Of a DNA stretch of 26,007 bases, positions 13,328-19,167 are shown piece after piece. The DNA is from a virus. The position numbers and the translations under genes were made by a program. Every line of letters starts with the position of its first letter. The first letter of the stretch is position 1. Under the pieces are notes generated by a model that worked only from the letters and a program-made list of their open reading frames with translations, ran no database searches and was not told the origin of the DNA. The stretch lies in the IMG/VR virus record IMGVR_UViG_3300037041_000161, positions 1 to 26,007 of that record. One strand, written 5' to 3'.

Positions 13328-13515
13328 TTTAGTATTTCTTTAAGTTGAGTATAAACTGATTCAGCGTTTTCACCCCAGTACATTTCACATTTGCCGTCCT
13401 TAATTGGAGCCTTAGTAAAATAGCTTTGGTAGTCGCTTGGCTTGGCCGTGTATCGGTAACAAGTTTCTTTGTGGGGACAATCCGTCCCCACGCACATCGT
13501 AATATCTGGACTCAT
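13324..13515 (-). CDS. Small cysteine-containing protein, 63 aa
   Basis: Contains C8, C13, C19 and C43 with a nearby histidine (MCVGTDCPHKETCYRY, then GKCEMYWG), a spacing that could bind zinc. Its N-terminus ITMCVGTDCPHKETCYR is a motif I associate with small proteins of Bacteroidota phages, but I cannot name a family. It is coupled to Gp157 by a 4-base overlap. Confidence 0.72.
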   Translation of the reverse strand: MSPDITMCVGTDCPHKETCYRYTAKPSDYQSYFTKAPIKDGKCEMYWGENAESVYTQLKEILK

Positions 13516-13994
13516 TTTATTTGTAAGTTAAAGTTTTCTATTAGTCTGGCGCCAATGACATTTTCGCCGCGTTTAATAGCCTCTTTAATCGCTACTTTGT
13601 CAGCGGTTACCACGTTTTTAATGTTCCTAAAATCGCTCGGTAATGCCTCCACCAAGTCAACTTCAACCGACTCGCTACGGCGCAAGGCAAGTTTAAATAA
13701 AGGCGATTCTATTTTGTCGATATTGCTTACCAACATGGCGTTTTTAACCGCGTCCTTTAGTCTGTCAATCGCTCGCTCTTTGCTTTCTTTCATTGCCTTT
13801 AACCGCTTTATTTCGGTGTCTATTGCGTCCGCATCGCTCTGGATGTTTGCGATTACCTTGGCATAGTTGCCCGCCTTGGCTTGCAACTGTTCTTGGTTAA
13901 TTACTAGGGCCGCCTCTAGTTCTGGCGTTAGTTCCTCGGTCTCAAGTAGGGAGGCTAACTCTAGCGCCTCCCGTGTTATTTCGTATAAGTTCAT
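13512..13994 (-). CDS. Gp157 family protein (Siphovirus Gp157)
   Basis: 160 residues. A long central coiled coil (about 35-90; AIDTEIKRLKAMKESKERAI, then DRLKDAVKNAML) is followed by the beta-rich segment FKLALRRSESVEV and VTADKVAIKEAIKRGENVIGA, matching the Siphovirus Gp157 family (PF05565). Members lie beside recombination genes in many phages; in Streptococcus thermophilus one has been linked to phage resistance. Here it is ATGA-coupled to ERF, so a recombination-partner role is likely. Confidence 0.85.
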   Translation of the reverse strand: MNLYEITREALELASLLETEELTPELEAALVINQEQLQAKAGNYAKVIANIQSDADAIDTEIKRLKAMKESKERAIDRLKDAVKNAMLVSNIDKIESPLFKLALRRSESVEVDLVEALPSDFRNIKNVVTADKVAIKEAIKRGENVIGARLIENFNLQIK

Positions 13995-14551
13995 ATTAAA
14001 CCGTCTAAAGTGTCTTGTTGGTCCTTGTTAAAATTGTATTTGGTAATCGCCTCGAGCGCTTGTTTACGTTGCGCGTCGGTCCCGTTTAAATACCGTACAA
14101 TGTAAGCGAACTGTTCCTCCGTTGGTGCAACCTTTACGGCTTGTTTAGCAGCTTGTTGTTGCCTTACTGGTCGTGTTGCCGCCTCTGCATCGTCGTCGCT
14201 TATTGCTAGGTTTAAAATGCTTGTAATGGCATAACGCCGCGCGTAACTAATTGCCGAGCCTTGCGCTTGCGGGTCGTTCTGTCTAACAACTTGCAACGTG
14301 TAGGTTGCCGAAATGTACTCGCCAGATTCCGCGTGTATTAGCATAGTCGTAAGGCCGTCGCCGTTTGGAAATTGGCTAAGGATTAAACCCGCTTTTTCTA
14401 GCGGCTCGCTGACCTCGGTTATAATATGCGGCAAGCTTGCGTAATTACTTTTAAAAAACGGGTTTTTTGCATCTTTTGAAATGCGCCCAACCATAGCGTG
14501 AAACTTGGCTAGGGACTGGGTAAGGTGTTGAATACTTTCTGATTTTTCCAT
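13991..14551 (-). CDS. erf: ERF-family single-strand annealing protein
   Basis: 186 residues. The ERF family (PF04404) is shown by NPFFKSNYASLPHIITEVSE near the N-terminus, QFPNGDGLTTMLIH, and the diagnostic GSAISYARRYAITSILNLAI (about 97-116), then an acidic DDDAEAA. Such proteins anneal homologous single strands for phage recombination and genome circularisation. The start uses the ACCTATGGAAAA context. It is followed immediately by Gp157, with RusA and an SSB-like protein further down the early region. Confidence 0.92.
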   Translation of the reverse strand: MEKSESIQHLTQSLAKFHAMVGRISKDAKNPFFKSNYASLPHIITEVSEPLEKAGLILSQFPNGDGLTTMLIHAESGEYISATYTLQVVRQNDPQAQGSAISYARRYAITSILNLAISDDDAEAATRPVRQQQAAKQAVKVAPTEEQFAYIVRYLNGTDAQRKQALEAITKYNFNKDQQDTLDGLI

Positions 14552-14565
14552 AGGTTTTGTTTTGT

Positions 14566-14832
14566 TTAAAGGTTGCGTTCTATTTTAATTTCTAAGATTG
14601 CCAATAAGCTTGGCGTTGGCTTTACTTCAAAAACCGACTCGGTGTCATCGTCGTAAAACGATAGGCTTGCGGTGTGGTCGATTGATACCTCAACCTCGCC
14701 GTATGATGGCGCGTACTCGCTTTCGTCTTCGCCCCAGTTGGTAACTGAGTAATCGCCTTGCCAAACGTATTCTTTACCCTCATAGGTAAATTCGACCTCT
14801 TGGTCGTAAAATTGTTCTTGGTCGTAATTCAT
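14566..14832 (-). CDS. Acidic hypothetical protein, 88 aa
   Basis: Strongly acidic and tyrosine-rich (MNYDQEQFYDQEVEFTYEGK; NWGEDESEYAPSYGEVEVS; SFYDDDTESVFEVK), mostly beta by pattern, no membrane segment. The net negative charge could fit a DNA mimic or anti-defence protein, but many small phage proteins are acidic and no family is recognised. It lies between the first operon gene and ERF, after a UUCG hairpin. Confidence 0.72.
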   Translation of the reverse strand: MNYDQEQFYDQEVEFTYEGKEYVWQGDYSVTNWGEDESEYAPSYGEVEVSIDHTASLSFYDDDTESVFEVKPTPSLLAILEIKIERNL

Positions 14833-14853
14833 GGGTTTTAAAGTTTAAGTAAA

Positions 14854-14867
14854 GGCCCCGAAGGGCC
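14854..14867 (-). promoter_or_regulatory. UUCG hairpin, possible weak terminator
   Basis: On the minus strand GGCCC-TTCG-GGGCC forms a very stable 5-bp stem with a UUCG tetraloop, followed by TTTACTT. The T-tract is poor, so partial termination or mRNA stabilisation between the first and second genes of the early operon is more likely than a full stop. Confidence 0.55.
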
Positions 14868-14874
14868 GTTTGAT

Positions 14875-15069
14875 TTATTTTTTGTTTTCTAGTTCTCTTT
14901 TGTATGCCGCTAAGCATTTTTTACAACATGACTGTTCGTATTTAGCAGAAAATGCAAATTCTGAAAAACCGTAAGTGTTGATTCCGCTTGTCCGTCTGTT
15001 ACAAGCCGTATTTGCTCCTTGTAATCTTAGATGGTCCTTAGTTGAAGATGAAAAACTTGTTAAATTCAT
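14875..15069 (-). CDS. Small zinc-ribbon-like protein, 64 aa
   Basis: First gene of the early operon. The start is set at the ATG at 15067-15069 (MNLTSFSSSTKDHLRLQ). A longer frame to 15114 begins with TTG and would lie inside the promoter, so it cannot be translated from that promoter. It has a cysteine in NTACNRRTSG and a CC-x-x-C cluster in SCCKKCLAAYKRELENKK, suggesting a small metal-binding fold. No family can be named. Confidence 0.68.
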   Translation of the reverse strand: MNLTSFSSSTKDHLRLQGANTACNRRTSGINTYGFSEFAFSAKYEQSCCKKCLAAYKRELENKK

Positions 15070-15111
15070 GGTGAGTTTGGTTAGATGTTCTTGTTTGATG
15101 AATAACTGATT

Positions 15112-15141
15112 CAAAGATATTACTTATTCCTTATATTCCAA
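15112..15141 (-). promoter_or_regulatory. Early operon promoter
   Basis: Minus-strand -7 box TATCTTTG (15119-15112) matches TAnnTTTG, with TTG (15141-15139) 19 bases upstream, the Bacteroidota spacing. The expected start is near 15105, about 36 bases before the ATG at 15069. It is divergent from the plus-strand pair at 15216-15813. Confidence 0.75.
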
Positions 15142-15215
15142 GCAATTACTAAAAATAAATTCAACAAAAAGCAATTTTTTTTTAAAGTCTCAATTTTTAT
15201 GCTTTTAACTTGCGT

Positions 15216-15464
15216 ATGCATGAGGACCAGATTTTAAACCCGTTCGGCTTTGGCAACGCGACCAAAGTAATTGACGAAAACCGCAAGCCGCCAGAGTACT
15301 GGCAAGAAATTTTTAGTTTACACGAAGTGTTTGCCGAAAATGAATTTTATGTTTTGTTTTCCGATGGTCTGCTAGTTAAAAAAGGACGGTCTAAATTCAG
15401 AACGTCCCAGTACATTAAAGGCGAAAAATTTACCTCATTCCAAAAAGTTTATGCTAGAGTTTAG
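15216..15464 (+). CDS. Hypothetical protein, 82 aa
   Basis: The frame extends two codons upstream to a TTG at 15210, but the ATG at 15216 (MHEDQILNPFGFGNATKVID) is preferred. It is soluble, with aromatic-rich strands (EYWQEIFSLHEVFAENEFYV, then LFSDGLLVKKGRSKF). No domain recognised. It is the first of two plus-strand genes, divergent from the early operon; no convincing promoter with a TTG box is visible upstream. It overlaps the next gene by 14 bases. Confidence 0.65.
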   Translation: MHEDQILNPFGFGNATKVIDENRKPPEYWQEIFSLHEVFAENEFYVLFSDGLLVKKGRSKFRTSQYIKGEKFTSFQKVYARV

Positions 15465-15813
15465 CGCCCAAGTATCCGACGTTTTATTAGAGATTAAAGA
15501 CCTACTAATTGCCAAAAATAAAAAGTACGGCAATAGCGCACTCGAGCCGCTCGGGGTGTTTAGTCAGTTGTCCGCAAAAGACGGACTACTCATTCGCATA
15601 GACGACAAATTAAAACGCATCAAAAACGGGTCATTAGACCACGACGACGAAGACGTTATAAACGACTTGATTGGTTACCTAGTTTTATTAAAAATTCATG
15701 CAATGGACGCCAGTAAATACGACGAGTTAGATGGCACCCACAACTGGAAAAGCGTAAAGGAGAAACAGAACATGATTAAGTTAATGCAAGCCAATTTAAA
15801 GGATAGTCTTTAA
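15451..15813 (+). CDS. MazG-like / NMAD1 (DUF1599)-like protein
   Basis: 120 residues, mostly helical. The order LLIAKNKKYGNSALEPL, then RIDDKLKRIKNG, then DEDVINDLIGYLVLLKI resembles the nucleotide-modification-associated NMAD1/DUF1599 group and all-alpha NTP pyrophosphohydrolases: a K-x-x-YG loop, a central helix with R-x-DDK, and an acidic DE-x-x-x-D helix that could bind magnesium. Possible roles are trimming of nucleotide pools or of (p)ppGpp during infection. The family call is by pattern. Confidence 0.65.
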   Translation: MLEFSAQVSDVLLEIKDLLIAKNKKYGNSALEPLGVFSQLSAKDGLLIRIDDKLKRIKNGSLDHDDEDVINDLIGYLVLLKIHAMDASKYDELDGTHNWKSVKEKQNMIKLMQANLKDSL

Positions 15814-15821
15814 ACTATATT

Positions 15822-15929
15822 GCGGCATTTTTGCGTCAGTTGCGCCAAATTATAGCGCATGAAAAACCATGCATTAACCTACTTTTTGCTTATTAATGTG
15901 CAATATAATGCACAAAAGATGCCGTTTTT
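15822..15929 (+). terminator. Branched structured terminator region after the plus-strand genes
   Basis: CGGCAT plus TTTT (15823-15832) pairs with AAA-G-ATGCCG (15915-15924) as a 10-bp stem with one G-U pair, directly followed by T5 (15925-15929). The enclosed 80 bases hold further hairpins: TGCGC/GCGCA (15841-15845 with 15855-15859), GCATG/CATGC competing with it, and TGTGCA/TGCACA (15897-15902 with 15909-15914). It starts 9 bases after the plus-strand stop codon. It may be a branched terminator or a small RNA. Confidence 0.5.
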
Positions 15930-16114
15930 GTAAAATATTTTTAACCTTATCGGAATTAATCCGAGTAACGCGGGTAAATTTTGCAGCTTTTTACCTTTGA
16001 AACGTCGCCAGTTTGTCGACAGTTGTAACAAATCATTCGCGTATTTGTTACAAAACCATTTAAAAAGGTAACAACCAACTCAGAGGTTTACAAATTGCAA
16101 ACTTTTGTTAACCT
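15930..16114. other. Non-coding convergent region with GTAACA/TGTTAC repeats
   Basis: No gene in either direction. It holds a small hairpin TCGGA/TCCGA near 15950, an 11-bp perfect inverted repeat at 16023-16053, a further GGTAACAACC at 16066-16075, and an imperfect 10-bp inverted repeat GGTTTACAAA/TTTGTTAACC at 16085-16113 just after the spanin-like stop codon. This lies between the plus-strand pair and the end of the minus-strand lysis operon. Operator cluster, terminator or origin are all possible. Confidence 0.55.
16023..16053. repeat. 11-bp perfect inverted repeat
   Basis: TTGTAACAAAT and ATTTGTTACAA flank the 9-base spacer CATTCGCGT. There is no T-tract directly after it on either strand, so it looks more like a dimeric protein-binding site than a terminator. 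The half-site TGTAACA resembles GGTAACAACC 12 bases further on. Confidence 0.6.
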
Positions 16115-16663
16115 TTAGAATAACTTTTTAGACACGCCTAAAGTGTGCGTTTTTGTCACGGGTTGGAATTGGTAACTAAACAAATATTTGTTGTCCACAT
16201 AAGAAACCTTTGCGCCCAATTCTAAATCTGAGTTAACCGCCGCGCCCAGATAAAAACCTTTGCTCTTCTTTATAATGGTTTCCGTTTTTGTCTCGATAAT
16301 TGTGTTGGTAACCACTGGCAATTTATAATCGTTTATAGCGGTCATTTTAAGCACCTCTCCCAAGACTTCACCGCTTACGCTTGTACTTCCATACTCAAAA
16401 GGAAACGACGCCGTAAACGCGCTAATTTTAGGCTTAAAATCTATTAGTACCGTATCCCGCAAAACTTCCGTTTTTATTTTAGTTTTAGGGATGTAAACCG
16501 TATCGCTGGACGTGATGTATAAAGTATCGGTTAATCGCTCAACGGTAGTTTTATAAACCGTTTCTAGTTCCCGTTTTGGGAATACAATAAAAGCTAAAAT
16601 TACGCCAGCAATAAAAGCTAAAAGCGCTATTCTAATTCGTTCGTCGTCTAGTAAATCCTTCAT
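16115..16663 (-). CDS. Membrane-anchored spanin-like protein, 182 aa
   Basis: One N-terminal transmembrane segment (about 11-28, RIALLAFIAGVILAFIVF) with DLLDDER before it, then a long periplasmic-type region with repeated T-x-T strands (YKTTVERLTDTLYITSSDTV), and a beta-rich C-terminus KGFYLGAAVNSDLELGAKVS ending LGVSKKLF. It is the last gene of the lysis block, where inner-membrane spanins or Rz-like proteins are expected. The C-terminal strands with a final F resemble an outer-membrane beta signal, but there are too few strands for a barrel. Function is inferred from topology and position. Confidence 0.55.
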   Translation of the reverse strand: MKDLLDDERIRIALLAFIAGVILAFIVFPKRELETVYKTTVERLTDTLYITSSDTVYIPKTKIKTEVLRDTVLIDFKPKISAFTASFPFEYGSTSVSGEVLGEVLKMTAINDYKLPVVTNTIIETKTETIIKKSKGFYLGAAVNSDLELGAKVSYVDNKYLFSYQFQPVTKTHTLGVSKKLF

Positions 16664-16881
16664 TTGTCTAAATCTATATTTTCCTCGATTAATAAGCTGC
16701 GTAAATGGTCCCGCGTCTCTTTAAATGCGTCGTATTGCCCGTCGGCTAGTTCCTCGTATTTCAACTTAGCGCGTAACCATTGGTCCACGTCCCATAAAAT
16801 TGATTTCATCTGAGCGCCTTGGGATGCGTTCAAATATTCGTGCGTTTCCTCTGGGAGGTTAAATTGTAAAATTGCTTTCAT
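16660..16881 (-). CDS. Hypothetical protein, 73 aa
   Basis: Not assigned. A small soluble, mostly helical protein beginning MKAILQFNLPEETHEYLNAS, with SILWDVDQWLRAKLKYEE in the middle and an acidic C-terminus. Similar small proteins (FNLPEE...E-x-x-HHLRALHG-type) occur in many phages with no known role. It is 4-base-overlapped with both neighbours in the lysis block. Confidence 0.7.
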   Translation of the reverse strand: MKAILQFNLPEETHEYLNASQGAQMKSILWDVDQWLRAKLKYEELADGQYDAFKETRDHLRSLLIEENIDLDK

Positions 16882-17759
16882 AACGGGAATTTATGTGAGT
16901 CTATTAAAACGTCGTAATTGTCGGCTTCTTTGCTTCTTTCGCATACGCCATGCAGCGTTAAAATACGGCCTCCGATTGGCTTAATTGGGGCGCCGCGTTC
17001 AACGTGCCAGCCTTGCGAGCCGTCGCCATATTCTTCTTTATAGGTGCCAGTAATTGCCAAGTGAATTTGCTTTTGTGTTAACTCATAAACGCGCTTTCCT
17101 TGGTTGTAATGTACAGCGTCCCTTACGTCGTTACGGCTTGAGTTTTCGTGAATGTGGCCCATTACAAAAATGTCCATGTTTTCGTACATTTCTAGCGCTC
17201 TAGTTAAGTTTATGGCCCCGCGTGTGACCAACCCCCCCCCACCAAAACCATGTCCGTACTTCATAGTCTTGCTCATTATTGTGTTGGTTCTTACTTGGTA
17301 TTTGATAATTAGCCAACCAGTATAACCGCCAGTATATACGCTCGATTTATTCTTGTAATTGAGCAAATCGACAAACCTTTGCAAAATGTCGGTTTCTTGA
17401 TATTTAATTATTGCGGTTTCGTGGTTACCGTAACCAATGACCGTTAAAATATGCGCGTAGGGACTGAACCAATCTACCGCCGTTTCTACAATTGAGTCTA
17501 AATATTTAGCGTTGTTATGCTCTGGTAAAATGTCGGACTTGTTGCCGCGCTTGTCGCCCTTGCCTTGCATTAAACAAAACAAATCCCCATTTATAAAAAC
17601 GGGGATATTTTGCTCTAGGCAGTAATCTAAATGGCGCTTTAGCATTTTGCGGTCACATTTAGGATTATCCCAATGCAAGTCGGACAATAATGCTATTCTG
17701 TTTTCCTCTTTGCTTAACGAAAGAGTATGCAGATTTTTAGCAACTTTGGTAAGTTCCAT
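16878..17759 (-). CDS. Calcineurin-like metallophosphoesterase
   Basis: 293 residues. The five-part metal-binding signature is visible: D27-x-H29 (LLSDLHWD), G58-D59 (INGDL), G111-NHE (YGNHET), H170 in KYGHGFGG, and GHIH at 201-204. This fits the calcineurin-like phosphoesterase superfamily (PF00149); the substrate could be a nucleotide, nucleic acid or phosphoester, and cannot be told from sequence. It sits inside the lysis block between endolysin and the spanin-like gene, overlapping both neighbours. Residues 173-176 (GGGG) are encoded across a run of nine G that could be slippage-prone. Confidence 0.88.
   Translation of the reverse strand: MELTKVAKNLHTLSLSKEENRIALLSDLHWDNPKCDRKMLKRHLDYCLEQNIPVFINGDLFCLMQGKGDKRGNKSDILPEHNNAKYLDSIVETAVDWFSPYAHILTVIGYGNHETAIIKYQETDILQRFVDLLNYKNKSSVYTGGYTGWLIIKYQVRTNTIMSKTMKYGHGFGGGGLVTRGAINLTRALEMYENMDIFVMGHIHENSSRNDVRDAVHYNQGKRVYELTQKQIHLAITGTYKEEYGDGSQGWHVERGAPIKPIGGRILTLHGVCERSKEADNYDVLIDSHKFPL
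17232..17240 (-). repeat. Poly-G tract (G9) inside the metallophosphoesterase gene
   Basis: Nine C on the plus strand, nine G on the coding strand, encoding part of GFGGGGLV. A one-base slip would truncate the protein before the GHIH motif. The run is in frame in this sequence. Confidence 0.7.
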
Positions 17760-18220
17760 TAAATAGGTAAGTAGGTTGTTTTGCCATTTGACCGAACGGC
17801 CTTTAGCTTTTGCTTTCTATTCCCAGTTTTTACGAATGAAACGTGGACCCAGTCGGGGTTGAAATCCGTTCCAAACTCCCATATTAGCTGGTCAAAATCC
17901 AGCTTGTTTTTAATGAAATCGAATACCATGCGATTTGTTACTTCGCCGTTGCTCCCGTCCATGTCAATGTCAATGGCTTGGCCCTTGCAATGCTGAGACG
18001 ATGCGCTACCTTTTATAAAAGCGTTTAAAGCTTTGGAACGGTACCCAGACGAAATAAAAATAGGCGTTTTAAAATGCTCACGGATTGGCTCAAATACTTT
18101 GTCCGCTAGTAACTTGAAATTTTCTAAATGCTCGGCGGTTGGCGTGTTGTCAATTCCATGACGTTTGGCCGTATCGCTTCGCGTAATTTCTGCTAGATTA
18201 AGATTCGGGCTTATTTTCAT
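17759..18220 (-). CDS. Endolysin, peptidase M15 family
   Basis: 153 residues. Matches M15 DD-peptidases (Peptidase_M15_3, PF08291): FISSGYRSKALN, then SSQHCKGQAIDID with metal ligands H77 and D84, and DWVHVSF with H126, the third zinc ligand. It would cut peptide cross-links of the host cell wall. There is no signal peptide, so release depends on a holin; the next gene upstream (18198-18428) encodes a two-TM protein that fits. Overlap with that gene is 23 bases. Confidence 0.9.
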   Translation of the reverse strand: MKISPNLNLAEITRSDTAKRHGIDNTPTAEHLENFKLLADKVFEPIREHFKTPIFISSGYRSKALNAFIKGSASSQHCKGQAIDIDMDGSNGEVTNRMVFDFIKNKLDFDQLIWEFGTDFNPDWVHVSFVKTGNRKQKLKAVRSNGKTTYLPI

Positions 18221-18428
18221 TATTGTTTTTTTTAAATATCTTTTCAGCTGCGGTAATTCCTAAAGCTGCTGCCGATAAAGCAGCAACAGAATAAACTAAC
18301 GGCTCGTTTTGATTTCTTATAAGAGTATAAGACAAGGCAATTGCGCTAATAACTCCAACTAGTCTTTTGCTAGAAGCTTCGCCGCTTTCGCTTAAAAATC
18401 CCTTTGCCCAGCTAAAAAATCGTTTCAT
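18198..18428 (-). CDS. Putative holin, two TM helices, 76 aa
   Basis: Basic N-terminus MKRFFSWAKGFLSESGEASS, then two hydrophobic helices at about 23-38 (LVGVISAIALSYTLIR) and 44-61 (LVYSVAALSAAALGITAA), and a charged tail KIFKKNNNENKPES. This size, topology and its overlap with the endolysin gene are typical of a class II holin. The family cannot be named from sequence alone. Confidence 0.75.
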   Translation of the reverse strand: MKRFFSWAKGFLSESGEASSKRLVGVISAIALSYTLIRNQNEPLVYSVAALSAAALGITAAEKIFKKNNNENKPES

Positions 18429-18550
18429 CGTCCTTGCCCTTTATAAGTTTTAGGTTTTTGCTCACTCTTGGAATAAGCCTTTTTAGCTTTGCCGTTTCTA
18501 CGCTTGCCAAAAGAGGTTGGCTTTAGATTTGAGTTACTTCCCTTTTTCAT
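18425..18550 (-). CDS. Very basic small protein, 41 aa
   Basis: An open frame from the ATG at 18548-18550 begins MKKGSNSNLKPTSFGKRRNG and ends KPKTYKGQGR, with many lysines and arginines and almost no acidic residues. It overlaps the holin ATG by 4 bases (ATGA) and its 5' end overlaps the previous gene by 17, so it fills the gap exactly. It is likely to bind nucleic acid or membranes; function unknown. Confidence 0.6.
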   Translation of the reverse strand: MKKGSNSNLKPTSFGKRRNGKAKKAYSKSEQKPKTYKGQGR

Positions 18551-18737
18551 CTTTGCGCTTTTCGAAAATTGCCTTTTCGTTTTTAATCTTGTAAACCAGA
18601 TAAACCATTGAAAGCACCGAAATAATCATGGTAAACACAAAGTTGATTAAATCTAAGCCAATTGCTTGCGTTACATTTGCCAGAATCGCCACTAATGTCG
18701 ATGGTACGCCTATTTCGTCTTTTTGCAATAAATTCAT
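18534..18737 (-). CDS. Small single-TM protein, possible second holin or antiholin
   Basis: 67 residues. An N-terminal amphipathic stretch (VPSTLVAILANVTQAIGLDL) is followed by one strong transmembrane helix at about 30-48 (INFVFTMIISVLSMVYLVYK) and a highly charged tail KNEKAIFEKRKDEKGK. It is the first gene of the lysis block and 240 bases upstream of the endolysin, so a holin-like or antiholin role is plausible. No promoter with both boxes is visible before it. Confidence 0.65.
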   Translation of the reverse strand: MNLLQKDEIGVPSTLVAILANVTQAIGLDLINFVFTMIISVLSMVYLVYKIKNEKAIFEKRKDEKGK

Positions 18738-18784
18738 TGGTTTAATCCATTTCGTTTAGTAAAAATAAGGCATTTATAGGCAAT

Positions 18785-18807
18785 AAAAAAAGCGCTATTT
18801 CTAGCGC
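18785..18807 (-). terminator. Rho-independent terminator after the tail operon
   Basis: On the minus strand GCGCTA (18807-18802), loop GAAA, TAGCGC (18797-18792), then seven T (18791-18785). A 6-bp GC-rich stem with a stable GNRA tetraloop. It separates the tail operon from the lysis block. Confidence 0.88.
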
Positions 18808-18811
18808 CTTA

Positions 18812-18876
18812 AATAGAGTATGACGTCTGCTAGTTTTATGGTTGTAAACATCCGCAAACTAACGGTTCTCTCTATT
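18812..18876 (-). other. Structured 3' element of the tail operon
   Basis: Closed by AATAGAG/CTCTATT (18812-18818 with 18870-18876, 7 bp perfect), with an inner 8-bp stem GTTAGTTT pairing with AAACTAGC (one G-U pair) and further pairing inside. It starts three bases after the stop codon of the 95-aa gene and is followed 5 bases later by the terminator stem. It could protect the mRNA 3' end or be a 3'-derived small RNA. Confidence 0.5.
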
Positions 18877-18879
18877 ACC

Positions 18880-19167
18880 TTACTTTTCTTTTAAAGCCTC
18901 GTAAAGCGGCCCTAAAACAAGCACAGTAAAGCCTTTGGCCTTCACCTTGTCTTTGATTAAATCAGCGTCCGATTTGCTTATTTCCATGTCGCCATCTGAA
19001 TAGTAAACTTTCTTAGCTAACTCGTAAAGTCTTATAGGGTCTTCTTTTTCCTCGGCTCCAAATAAGGCGTTTCCGACCATCTTAGACAAGTACATAAACT
19101 CGCCGCTCTCGTTTGTAATTTTGTTGCCCTCGATGTCAGTTAGGGCAATCGCTAGGTTTACAATCAT
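18880..19167 (-). CDS. Hypothetical tail-operon protein, 95 aa
   Basis: Not assigned. Starts MIVNLAIALTDIEGNKITNE, then SKMVGNALFGAEEKEDPIRL, ELAKKVYYSDGDMEISKSD and a C-terminal LVLGPLYEALKEK. The arrangement of a strand, then VGNALF, then LAKK and an acidic turn, then a final LL-type helix recurs in small proteins of Bacteroidota phages, but no function is known to me. It is the last gene of the tail operon, 4-base-overlapped with the 94-aa gene. Confidence 0.72.
   Translation of the reverse strand: MIVNLAIALTDIEGNKITNESGEFMYLSKMVGNALFGAEEKEDPIRLYELAKKVYYSDGDMEISKSDADLIKDKVKAKGFTVLVLGPLYEALKEK

Noticed and set aside
13426-13866. 146-aa open frame on the plus strand
   Set aside because: Antisense to Gp157 and the 63-aa gene; the hydrophobic look arises from the complement of lysine/glutamate-rich coiled-coil codons.
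15142-15215. Promoter for the plus-strand gene pair
   Set aside because: The closest -7-like string (TATGCTTTT) does not fit TAnnTTTG and no TTG box lies at the right distance, so no call is made.
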